Source: Asanoa sp040654855
GTDB lineage: Bacteria; Actinomycetota; Actinomycetes; Mycobacteriales; Micromonosporaceae
Assembly: GCF_040654855.1 (NCBI RefSeq)
Contig: NZ_JBFAIU010000239.1
Span: 1 to 11,868 of the forward strand
DNA: 11,868 nt
Direction of reading: 5' to 3'
Below the pieces are notes generated by a model that worked only from the letters and a program-made list of their open reading frames with translations, was not told the origin of the DNA and searched no databases. Made by a program: the position numbers and the translations under genes. Positions 6,606-11,868 of this stretch are shown piece after piece. Numbering within the stretch: the first letter of the stretch is position 1; every line of letters begins with the position of its first letter.

Positions 6606-7009
6606 CCGCGAGCCCCGAGACGCCCGCCGACCGCACCTTCGGTGACCTCATGGGCGAGGTCACCCGCGACCTGTCCACGCTGGTCCGGCAGGAGGTCGAG
6701 CTGGCCAAGGCCGAGCTGCGGGAGGAGGGCACCAAGTTCGGGAAGGCCGCCGGCATGTACAGCGGCGCGGGCTTCGCCGGCTACATGGTGCTGCTCTTCC
6801 TGTCCATCGCGATGTGGTGGGCGCTGTCCAACGTGATGGACCAGGGCTGGGCCGCGCTCATCGTCGCCGTCGTGTGGGCGGCCATCGGCGCCGTGCTCTA
6901 CGTCATCGCGCGCGGCCAGATGCGCGAGGTGCGTGGCCTGCCGCGGACGACCGAGACCGTCAAGGACATTCCCCCCGCCCTCAAGCCCGACACAGGAGGC
7001 TACCGATGA
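6602..7009 (+). CDS. Phage holin superfamily III-like (DUF1469) membrane protein
   Basis: The 135-residue protein begins with a soluble helix containing TFGDLMGEVTRDLSTLVRQEVELAKAELREE (12-42), the signature of the PF07332 (DUF1469) family. Two transmembrane segments follow, at about 57-78 (GFAGYMVLLFLSIAMWWAL) and 83-104 (WAALIVAVVWAAIGAVLYVI), and then a polar tail. Despite the family name these chromosomal proteins are not known to lyse cells. They are generally found in operons of envelope-associated proteins, as here. The start is GTG 6602 inside the overlap GTGA with the previous gene's stop, which implies translational coupling, and GGAG lies about ten bases upstream. The stop overlaps the next gene's ATG in the same way (ATGA). 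Confidence 0.87.
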   Translation: MTASPETPADRTFGDLMGEVTRDLSTLVRQEVELAKAELREEGTKFGKAAGMYSGAGFAGYMVLLFLSIAMWWALSNVMDQGWAALIVAVVWAAIGAVLYVIARGQMREVRGLPRTTETVKDIPPALKPDTGGYR

Positions 7010-7668
7010 GCACCGACCCGGACCAGATCCGGCGTGAGATCGAGTTGACCAGGTCCAGCCTGAGCGACGACGTCGATGCGCTGGCGTACAAGGCCAGCCC
7101 ACGCCGCATGGTCGACGACCGCAAACGCAAGGTCCGCAACGCGTTCCGGACCGCCCGGGACAGCGTCATGGGCACCGCCTCGAACGTGGCCGACCAGACC
7201 GGCAACGCCGCGTCGTCGTTCAGGTCCACGGCGTCCGACCAGGCGTCGGCCGTTTCGGACAAGGCGTCCGACGCCGCCTCCGCCGTCTCCGACGCGGCCC
7301 GCGAGGCACCGGCGGCCATCCGCCGGCAGACCGAGGGCAACCCGCTCGCCGCGGGGCTCATCGCGTTCGGTATCGGTTGGCTGGCGTCGTCGCTGGTGCC
7401 CGCGAGCGAGCGGGAGCAGCGGGCGGCGGGTGCGGTCAAGGAGACCGTGCGGGAGCACGCCGACACGATCAAGGAAGAGGCGCGCGACCGTGTGCAGGAG
7501 GCGCGGGAGGCGCTGGAGCCGACCGCCCGGGACGCGGTCGACTCCGTGAAGTCCACGGCGCAGGGCGCGGCCGCGACCGTCAAGGACGAGGGCCGCTCGG
7601 CCGCCGACGACGTGAAGGTGCGTGCGCAGGAGGCCCGCGACGAGGTGCGCTCGTATGCCCGCCGGCGG
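7006..7668 (+). CDS. DUF3618 family protein, 3' end lost at a sequence junction
   Basis: The start is the ATG in the ATGA overlap at 7006, with AGGAGG a few bases upstream. The N-terminus DPDQIRREIELTRSSLSDDVDAL (4-26) is the DUF3618 (PF12277) signature. A long Ala/Ser/Asp-rich amphipathic region follows (60-105), then a hydrophobic segment GNPLAAGLIAFGIGWLASSLV (111-131) and a second charged helix run (140-216, VKETVREHADTIKEEARDRVQEAREAL and similar). This is probably a membrane-anchored helical envelope protein, of unproven function. No natural stop follows: after about residue 217 the frame runs on to 8049, but that part is antisense to two well-supported minus-strand genes and is Arg/Gly-rich nonsense. 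I therefore end the real gene at about 7657-7672 and regard the rest as the product of a breakpoint. Confidence 0.85.
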
Positions 7669-7672
7669 CGCT
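7657..7672. other. Junction between DUF3618 gene and sigma-factor partner gene
   Basis: Two convergent genes, each well supported, both lose their C-terminal part at the same point. On the plus strand DUF3618-like sequence stops making sense after SYARRRR. On the minus strand the partner protein stops after LPDHVAAPPAG and continues as a rare ATA codon and nonsense. The shared GCCCGCCGGCGGCG bases prevent placing the join exactly. No repeat or mobile element is present. Confidence 0.7.
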
Positions 7673-7905
7673 GCGACGTGGTCCGGCAGGGCGGCGGAGT
7701 CGGCGACCGCTGCCGGGTCGGTGGCGTCGGTGGCGGCCCACGGCACGGCGACCGCGGCCAGCGCGAGCAGCACGAGGGCCCCCGCGGCCGACGCGGCACG
7801 CCGCCGGCGGGCCCGCCTGGCGGTGGCGAGCGCCTTCTCGTAGACGTGATAGGACGGGACGTCGCCCGCCGCGGTGTGCAGCGCCTCGCGCAGCCGGGCG
7901 GTCAT
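7657..7905 (-). pseudogene. N-terminal fragment of the SigE-coupled membrane protein (possible anti-sigma or lipoprotein-like partner)
   Basis: The start ATG at 7905 overlaps the sigma factor's TGA (ATGA), so the two are translationally coupled. About 83 residues remain: a cytoplasmic segment (LREALHTAAGDVPSYHVYEKALATARRARRRR), one transmembrane helix (ASAAGALVLLALAAVAVPWA) and the beginning of an outside region ending LPDHVAAPPAG. Actinobacterial SigE-family sigma genes are commonly followed by a gene for such a single-pass protein, usually 300-400 residues with a beta-propeller-like or unknown outer domain. That domain is absent here because the sequence switches to the DUF3618 gene. No ZAS zinc motif (HxxxCxxC) is present, so an anti-sigma role is only inferred from position. 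The minus-strand frame stays open to 7000 by composition alone. Confidence 0.75.
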
Positions 7906-8405
7906 CGCACGCTCCTTTCCGTCGTGCGGTCGACCAGGTCGGGCGCGATGACGCGCAGCCGCCGGATCGCGTCGTGGGCGTGCCGCTTGACGGTGCCGAC
8001 CGAGCAGCCGAGCACCTCGGCGACCTGCGCCTCGGTCAGGTCCTCGTAGAACCGCAGCACCACCACGGCCCGCTGCCGCGCGCTGAGCTGCCGCAGCGCG
8101 GCCGCGAGCGCCAGCCGCAACGCGGTCGCCTCGGAGTGGTCGGCGCCGGGTAGCTCGACGGGCTCGGACTCCAGCCGCTCGGCGACCCGGCGCCGCCGCC
8201 ACCAGGAGACCTGTTGGTGGTACATCACCCGGCGGACGTACGCTTCGGGATCGCCGCCGCTGATCCGCCGCCAGTGCCGGTAGGTCCTGGCCAATGCGCT
8301 CTGCAACAGGTCTTCGGCGAGCTGGTGATCGCCGGTGAGCAGGTAGGCCCGCCGGGACAGCGCCGGTGAACGGTGCACCACGAACTCGTCGAACGTCTCG
8401 GTCAT
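7902..8405 (-). CDS. SigE-family ECF RNA polymerase sigma factor
   Basis: The 167-residue extracytoplasmic-function sigma factor redirects RNA polymerase to its own promoter set. Region 2 occupies about 8-70: FDEFVVHRSPALSRRAYLLTGDHQLAEDLLQSALARTY is the TIGR02983 (SigE-family, Streptomyces/Micromonospora type) signature, followed by AYVRRVMYHQQVSWWRRRR. Region 4 occupies about 98-152 with a helix-turn-helix: LSARQRAVVVLRFYEDLTEAQVAEVLGCSVGTVKRHAHDAIRRL. The length is normal. The start ATG at 8405 is preceded by GGGAGGG six bases away. The frame is open much further upstream, but only as antisense of the methyltransferase gene. It overlaps the partner membrane-protein gene by four bases. The family normally responds to envelope stress and often autoregulates from the upstream gap. 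Confidence 0.93.
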   Translation of the reverse strand: MTETFDEFVVHRSPALSRRAYLLTGDHQLAEDLLQSALARTYRHWRRISGGDPEAYVRRVMYHQQVSWWRRRRVAERLESEPVELPGADHSEATALRLALAAALRQLSARQRAVVVLRFYEDLTEAQVAEVLGCSVGTVKRHAHDAIRRLRVIAPDLVDRTTERSVR

Positions 8406-8525
8406 GCACCCTCCCTCACCGGGTAGAACGCCACCGTCCACCGCGATGGTTGAGGGTGCTGGCGCGCGCCAATCTAGCGGAGCATCAACGTACGATCGGG
8501 CTCCGCCTCGCATTGGAGTTGGTGC
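8406..8525. promoter_or_regulatory. Divergent promoter region of the sigma factor and methyltransferase genes
   Basis: The 120-bp gap carries the start signals of two genes facing away from each other. For the methyltransferase, TACGAT at 8491-8496 is a good -10 candidate, with GGAG at 8515-8518 seven bases before the ATG. No clear -35 is seen. For the sigma factor the ribosome site GGGAGGG is at about 8411-8417 on the minus strand, but I find no promoter motif I would trust. Confidence 0.4.
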
Positions 8526-9317
8526 ATGACCACTTCGGACTCGGAGCTCGCCGCCGCGTTGCAGCCCGACATCCCGCATGCCGCGCGCATCTGGAACTAC
8601 TGGATGGGTGGCGTCGACAACTACCCCGCCGACCAGGCGGCCGGGGACGCCGTCGCCGCTGTCTATCCCGAGATCCGGCTCATGGCCGGCCATTCCCGTC
8701 GTTTCCTCGCCCGCGCGGTCCGCTTCCTCGCCGCCGAGCGTGGCATCCGGCAGTTCCTCGACATCGGCACCGGGCTGCCCACCATGCAGAACACCCACGA
8801 GATCGCGCAGGAGATCGCGCCCGAGACGCGGATCGTCTACGTCGACAAGGATCCGCTCGTGCTCGTGCACGCGCGGGCCCTGCTCGGTGACGCCGGCTCC
8901 GACGGGCAGGTCAGCTACCTGCAGGCCGACTACTACGAGCCCGAGAAGATCCTCGCCGCGGCCGCGGACACCCTCGACTTCAGCCGGCCGGTCGCGGTGA
9001 TGTTCATGGGCGTGATGGGCTACGAGCCAGACATCGCGGTGGTGCGGTCCCTCGTCGACCGGGTCGTCTCCGCCACCGCGCCGGGCAGCTACCTGGTGTT
9101 CTGGGACAGCACCGAGTCGCCCACCGCGATCGAGGGCGCGAGGCGGCTCGTCGAGACCGGCGGGGCGGAGTACCACCTGCGCAGCCTCGACGACCTCGGC
9201 TCGGTGTTCACCGGGCTGGAACTGGTCGAGCCCGGCCTGGCCCAGATCACCGCCTGGCACGCCGGCGACGATCCGGAACAGACCGACGCGTACGGGGGCG
9301 TGGCCCGCAAACCCTGA
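8526..9317 (+). CDS. SAM-dependent methyltransferase, PF04672 (DUF574) family
   Basis: The 263-residue protein belongs to a methyltransferase family largely confined to actinobacteria, where genomes may carry many copies. Substrates are mostly unknown. The N-terminus has the family motif HAARIWNYWMGGVDNYPADQAAGD (18-41). SAM-binding motif I is RQFLDIGTGLPT (75-86). Motif II, VYVDKDPLVLVHARALL (104-120), holds the acidic residue that should bind the ribose. Then come VSYLQADYYEPEKIL, PVAVMFMGVMGYEP and the closing motif FTGLELVEPGL. The length matches the family (about 260-280) and it looks intact. ATG 8526 has GGAG seven bases upstream. It diverges from the sigma factor and is followed after ten bases by a strong hairpin, so it is probably a single-gene transcript. 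Confidence 0.92.
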   Translation: MTTSDSELAAALQPDIPHAARIWNYWMGGVDNYPADQAAGDAVAAVYPEIRLMAGHSRRFLARAVRFLAAERGIRQFLDIGTGLPTMQNTHEIAQEIAPETRIVYVDKDPLVLVHARALLGDAGSDGQVSYLQADYYEPEKILAAAADTLDFSRPVAVMFMGVMGYEPDIAVVRSLVDRVVSATAPGSYLVFWDSTESPTAIEGARRLVETGGAEYHLRSLDDLGSVFTGLELVEPGLAQITAWHAGDDPEQTDAYGGVARKP

Positions 9318-9326
9318 GGCCAGGGG

Positions 9327-9351
9327 CGGGGAGCGTCGCCGGCGCTCCCCG
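9327..9351 (+). terminator. Strong hairpin terminator without T-tract
   Basis: CGGGGAGCG (9327-9335) and CGCTCCCCG (9343-9351) form a perfect nine-base GC stem with a seven-base loop, beginning ten bases after the methyltransferase stop. No T-run follows, as is common for terminators in high-GC actinobacteria. It separates the methyltransferase from the secreted-protein gene. Confidence 0.75.
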
Positions 9352-9414
9352 TCCGGCATCGACATCCGACGCTCCGGCGTGGAGACTGGCCGGACCAGCG
9401 GAAGGAGCCGTCGC

Positions 9415-10374
9415 ATGAGCCCGCGCCGCGTGCGTACCCTCGCCTGCGCAATCGTCCTGGCCCTGTTCGGCGGCCTCGTCGCGGCGACACCGGCCGCGGC
9501 CGGCGGGCGGTGCATCAGCACGCCGGGCGAATACGAGGCGGCCTGGCAGGCGCGCCAGGCGCGCTGTGTGGCGCCGACCCTGTTCGGCACGACGCACAGC
9601 CGGGGTGACCGCTTCCTCTACCCCGAGGGCTTCGCGTACGCGTGGGCCGGCTCGAGCGTCAACCTCGAGGCCTACCTGCGCCTGCGCCACCGCTACGGCG
9701 ACGAGCCCGCGAAGGTCGGCGTCGGGATCCTGTCGTACGTCGGCTATCCCGGCCTCGACACCTGGGACTTCCCGACGGACCTGGCGGTGTACACCCTCCC
9801 GCGCGGCGTCCACGCGAAGGTGCCGACGTTCGCGACATGGTTCCGCCTGCTCGACGAGCAGTTGGGATTCCCGCGCGCGGCCTTGCGGGACCTGGAGCGG
9901 GCGTACGCCCGGACCGCGGACGCCGTCGACGCCTTCGAGCAGGTCACCGGCTGCCGGCGCGCGGACCTCCTCGCCGGTGCCTGGCCCGGCGCCGACATCG
10001 GCTGCAACGCCGCGTTCATGGCCGCGCTGACCGCCGCCGGACCGTCGCCGTACGAGGGCGCGCAGTCCACGCGGTGCTTCGCGAACGTCGCCACCGACTA
10101 CGCGGGCCCGCGTAACGCCGCCGCGCTGCGGGCCGTGCTCTACCAGTGCCAGGACGCCGGCTTCCTCAACACGGGCGTCGGCCGCGGCTACAACACGTAC
10201 GCCGATCCCTTCGTCTGCAAGCCCGCCGCCGCCCAGTCGGTCGAGCAGCGCTACACCGGGCGCGAGTTCGTCCTGCCCAACGCCAGACTCGACGACCTGC
10301 CGGGCCACGTCGACATCACGCTGGACATCGGCGCGCCGGGCCAGCGGCCGTTCCTGCACGACGGCTACTGCTGA
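9415..10374 (+). CDS. Secreted protein of unknown function with eight cysteines
   Basis: The 319-residue precursor has a classical Sec signal peptide: basic MSPRRVR, a hydrophobic core LACAIVLALFGGLVAAT, and a likely cut after AAA at residue 29. I do not recognise the mature part. It contains eight cysteines, an even number that fits four disulfides: one at residue 33, one about 17 residues later, pairs around VTGCRR/DIGCNA, TRCFA/LYQCQ and PFVCK, and one as the very last residue. It is rich in Tyr, Trp, Phe and Gly (FLYPEGFAYAWAG, VGYPGLDTWDFPTDLAVY). No hydrolase triad, LPxTG or carbohydrate-binding module is evident. I chose ATG 9415 because AAGGAG lies eight bases upstream and the signal peptide starts there; an upstream ATG at 9379 only adds residues before it. 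The 3' end overlaps the convergent TetR fragment by ten bases. Confidence 0.85.
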   Translation: MSPRRVRTLACAIVLALFGGLVAATPAAAGGRCISTPGEYEAAWQARQARCVAPTLFGTTHSRGDRFLYPEGFAYAWAGSSVNLEAYLRLRHRYGDEPAKVGVGILSYVGYPGLDTWDFPTDLAVYTLPRGVHAKVPTFATWFRLLDEQLGFPRAALRDLERAYARTADAVDAFEQVTGCRRADLLAGAWPGADIGCNAAFMAALTAAGPSPYEGAQSTRCFANVATDYAGPRNAAALRAVLYQCQDAGFLNTGVGRGYNTYADPFVCKPAAAQSVEQRYTGREFVLPNARLDDLPGHVDITLDIGAPGQRPFLHDGYC

Positions 10375-10787
10375 AGGGCACCCTGCACCATCTCGACCAG
10401 CGCGTCCACGTCGGCCTCGGCCATCGGCTCACCGGTCATGCCCATCCGGTGCAGCAGCGTGCCGGTGATGACGTCGATGAAGAACAGGACCCGCTGCTCC
10501 GGCTCGCCCAGCGCGTCCATGAGCGCGCGCCGGTAGGGGTCCTGCAACTGGCTCGACAGGATCTCGCGCAGCGCCGGGTCGTTGATGGCGTCGGTGAACA
10601 CGCCCGCGAAGGCCGCGCCGACACCGGGTTCGCTGATCCTCGCCGCACCCCAGCGGACGGCCGAGGCCATGATCTCCGCGCGGTCCGCGCCGTCCAGCGG
10701 CGGCGGCCCGAACGCGTCCAGCAGGCAGGCGGCGATCAGCGCGCCCTTCGACGGCCAGCGCCGGTAGATCGTGGTCTTCGCGACGCC
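10365..10787 (-). pseudogene. TetR-family transcriptional regulator, N-terminus lost at a junction
   Basis: About 140 residues of a TetR-type repressor remain. The sequence begins in the middle of the DNA-binding domain with GVAKTTIYRRWPSKGALIAA, the recognition helix and the following conserved stretch. It continues through a ligand-binding domain of the TetR_C_11 kind (ILSSQLQDPYRRALMDAL, RVLFFIDVITGTLLHRMGMTG) to a natural stop. The first 30 or so residues, which hold the start codon and first two helices of the DNA-binding domain, are missing, and the frame meets a stop (TGA) two codons upstream of Gly. Beyond that point the plus strand reads exonuclease VII. As it stands the gene cannot be expressed as a working repressor; in the source genome it is probably intact elsewhere. 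Confidence 0.9.
10785..10787. other. Junction between TetR and xseA fragments, three shared bases
   Basis: Reading minus, the TetR helix-turn-helix is cut just before Gly of GVAKTTIYRRW. Reading plus, the exonuclease VII frame begins at CTG 10787 with LITGRASAAERDVL, a mid-protein motif. The bases GCC are compatible with both parents, so the join lies here within about three bases. The two fragments are in opposite orientation. Confidence 0.8.
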
Positions 10788-11158
10788 TGATCACGGGCCG
10801 GGCCTCGGCGGCCGAGCGCGACGTGCTGACCAACGCCAAGCGCCGCTGGCCGGCGGTCGAGTTCCGGGTCGTCAACGTGGCCGTGCAGGGCCCGACCGCG
10901 GTGCCGCAGATCGTCGACGCGCTCAAGGTGCTCGACGCCGACGGGTCGATCGACGTGATCGTGATCGCGCGGGGCGGCGGCGGCGTCGAGGACCTGCTGC
11001 CGTTCTCCGACGAAGCGCTCTGCCGGGCGGTGTTCGCCTGCCGCACCCCGGTGGTCAGCGCGATCGGCCACGAGACCGACGCGCCCCTGCTCGACTACGT
11101 CGCCGACGTCCGCGCCTCCACACCGACCGACGCCGCCAAGCGGATCGTCCCCGACCTG
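10787..11158 (+). pseudogene. xseA: Exodeoxyribonuclease VII large subunit, internal fragment
   Basis: About 124 residues from the middle of XseA, the catalytic subunit of exonuclease VII, which degrades single-stranded DNA in repair. The fragment covers the catalytic core (PF02601): LITGRASAAERDVLTNAKRRWP, VQGPTAVPQIVDALKVLD, IDVIVIARGGGGVEDLLPFSDE, TPVVSAIGHETDAPLLDYVADVRASTPTDAAKRIVP. Both ends are missing. Upstream it runs into a TetR gene on the other strand. Downstream, after RIVPDL, where XseA should continue into its coiled-coil region, the frame turns to nonsense and another frame becomes carbamoyltransferase. The normal neighbour xseB is absent. No start codon of its own is credible. 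The family identity is very clear; the truncation at both ends is the odd part. Confidence 0.93.
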
Positions 11159-11163
11159 GGCGC
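11156..11163. other. Junction between xseA and carbamoyltransferase fragments
   Basis: XseA homology ends at RIVPDL (codon ending 11158). In another frame the carbamoyltransferase begins at GRAEYGPRALG (codon starting 11158). Both fragments run in the same direction but in different reading frames, and both are cut inside a domain. There is no intervening sequence and no repeat. Confidence 0.75.
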
Positions 11164-11634
11164 GCCGAGTACGGCCCTCGCGCGCTCGGCCACCGTTCGC
11201 TGCTCGCCCACCCCGGCCGCCAGGACACCACCGCCCGGATGAACGACATCAAGGGTCGCGAGCAGTTCCGGCCGATCGCACCGATGGTCCGGGTCGAGCG
11301 GGCGGCCGAGGTGTTCGACGGCGTGCTGCCCAGCCCGTACATGCTGTTCGTCCACGACGTCCGGCCGGACTGGCGGGAGCGGGTCCCGGCGGTCGTGCAC
11401 GTCGACGGCACCGCCCGGGTCCAGACGGTCGACCCGGCCACCGAACCCCTGGTGGCGGCGATGCTGGCCGAGTTCGACCGGCTGACCGGCATCCCGGTGG
11501 TCGTCAACACCTCGCTCAACACCGCCGGCCGGCCGATGGTCGACACTCCGCGCGAGGCGATGGAGGTGTTCGGCAGCGCGCCGGTCGACCTGCTGGCGAT
11601 CGGCCCGTTCGCGGTGCACCGGCGGCGCCGGTGA
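11158..11634 (+). CDS. NodU/CmcH-type carbamoyltransferase, C-terminal fragment
   Basis: About 158 residues from the C-terminal part of a carbamoyltransferase that moves a carbamoyl group from carbamoyl phosphate to a hydroxyl of a sugar or natural product. Diagnostic stretches are GRAEYGPRALGHRSLLAHP at the very start (the conserved E-x-GPRALG-x-RS), REQFRPIAPMV, SPYMLFVHDV, VVHVDGTARVQTV, TGIPVVVNTSLNTAGRPMVDTPREAMEVF and IGPFAVHR (PF16861). Full-length members have about 550-600 residues; the Kae1-like N-terminal domain is missing because the sequence switches to xseA at 11156-11163. The next ATG in frame is inside the domain, so no true start is present. The stop overlaps the following glycosyltransferase by four bases, so those two were an operon in the source. 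This pairing suggests decoration of a polysaccharide or glycosylated metabolite. Confidence 0.92.
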   Translation, partial: GRAEYGPRALGHRSLLAHPGRQDTTARMNDIKGREQFRPIAPMVRVERAAEVFDGVLPSPYMLFVHDVRPDWRERVPAVVHVDGTARVQTVDPATEPLVAAMLAEFDRLTGIPVVVNTSLNTAGRPMVDTPREAMEVFGSAPVDLLAIGPFAVHRRRR

Positions 11635-11868
11635 TCAGCATCGTGGTGCCGACCCTCCGGCGGCCGTCGCTGCGGGTTCTGCTCGACGCGCTGACCGCGC
11701 AGGTCGGCGCGGACCCGGTGGAGATCATCCTGGTCGACGACCGGGCCGGCCGCGGCCCGGCCGCGGCCCGCAACCGCGGCTGGCGGGCCGCACGGGGCGA
11801 CTGGGTGGTGTTCGTCGACGACGACGTCGTGCCCGATCCCGGCTGGTGGCGGTGCCTGCGGTCGGACC
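11631..11868 (+). CDS. Family 2 glycosyltransferase, N-terminal part (cut by window end)
   Basis: The first 79 residues of a GT-A fold glycosyltransferase that transfers a sugar from a nucleotide-sugar donor. The N-terminal strand VISIVVPTLRRPSL is the GT2 start, ILVDDR holds the nucleotide-contacting Asp, GPAAARNRGWRAARGDWVVFVDDD contains the conserved ARNRG and the metal-binding DxD-type motif, and VVPDPGWW follows. The start is GTG 11631, in a GTGA overlap with the carbamoyltransferase stop, so translation is probably coupled. Acceptor and donor cannot be inferred from this part. Confidence 0.9.
   Translation, partial: MISIVVPTLRRPSLRVLLDALTAQVGADPVEIILVDDRAGRGPAAARNRGWRAARGDWVVFVDDDVVPDPGWWRCLRSD

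Noticed and set aside
6602..7009. Prophage because of the holin annotation
   Set aside because: No endolysin, capsid, terminase or integrase is near. The PF07332 family is widespread in actinobacterial chromosomes.
6814..8049. 411-residue plus-strand frame as one protein
   Set aside because: Only 7006 to about 7668 resembles DUF3618. The start at 6814 lies inside the holin-like gene and the last 390 bp are antisense to the sigma factor and its partner.
7006..8405. Functional link between the holin/DUF3618 operon and the SigE-family sigma factor
   Set aside because: The two are separated by a suspected artificial join, so adjacency carries no information.
7000..8409. 469-residue minus-strand frame as one protein
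   Set aside because: The first part is a shifted frame of the sigma factor and the last part is antisense to DUF3618. Only 7905 down to about 7657 is real coding.
10771..11634. 287-residue plus-strand frame as a complete carbamoyltransferase
   Set aside because: The part before 11158 is the wrong frame of XseA. The supposed start codon lies in the TetR fragment.

Overview
The window is very GC-rich, with third codon positions almost always G or C. The gene families (SigE-family sigma factor, PF04672 methyltransferase, DUF3618 protein, ABC-F protein) point to a filamentous actinobacterium. Micromonosporaceae such as Actinoplanes or Micromonospora, or a relative, is my best guess, but no rRNA or other marker gene is present to confirm it.

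Layout. At 1-621 there is a possible tail of a solute-binding protein joined to the second half of an ABC-F ATPase. At 606-2327 (minus) an MFS transporter of the YbjJ type is followed by a carboxymuconolactone-decarboxylase-like protein. At 2506-3327 (plus) lies an unrecognised gene of clearly lower GC. At 3336-4295 (minus) is a divergent adenosine-deaminase-family protein, and starting only 23 bp from it on the other strand is an aldehyde dehydrogenase (4319-5644). At 5796-about 7665 is a translationally coupled three-gene envelope/stress cluster: a helical protein with a nine-residue tandem repeat, a small holin-superfamily III membrane protein, and a DUF3618 protein. At about 7657-8405 (minus) a SigE-family sigma factor is coupled to a truncated membrane protein. 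At 8526-10374 (plus) are a PF04672 methyltransferase, a hairpin terminator and a secreted cysteine-containing protein. From 10365 to the end are four incomplete genes: a TetR repressor (minus), exonuclease VII large subunit, a NodU/CmcH-type carbamoyltransferase and a GT2 glycosyltransferase.

The most important property of the window is that it looks stitched together. At three places (about 7657-7672, 10785-10787 and 11156-11163) one well-recognised protein stops in mid-domain and another, unrelated one begins in mid-domain. A fourth probable break is near 50-60. No transposase, integrase or long repeat accompanies these joins, and at 10785-10787 only about three bases are shared. This is what template-switching amplification or mis-assembly produces. 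A genuine set of deletions is possible but less likely. Linkage across those points should not be used to infer function. The stretches about 60-7657 and about 7670-10785 each look internally consistent.

I see no convincing new multi-gene system. The items most worth a second look are the adenosine-deaminase relative that has lost its catalytic glutamate, the CMD-family protein that has lost its cysteine pair, the low-GC orphan gene, and the repeat-bearing helical protein heading the holin/DUF3618 operon. There are no tRNA or rRNA genes, CRISPR arrays or insertion sequences that I can recognise. The largest gaps without a gene are 178 bp (2328-2505) and 151 bp (5645-5795), so no stretch over 300 bp lacks a gene.
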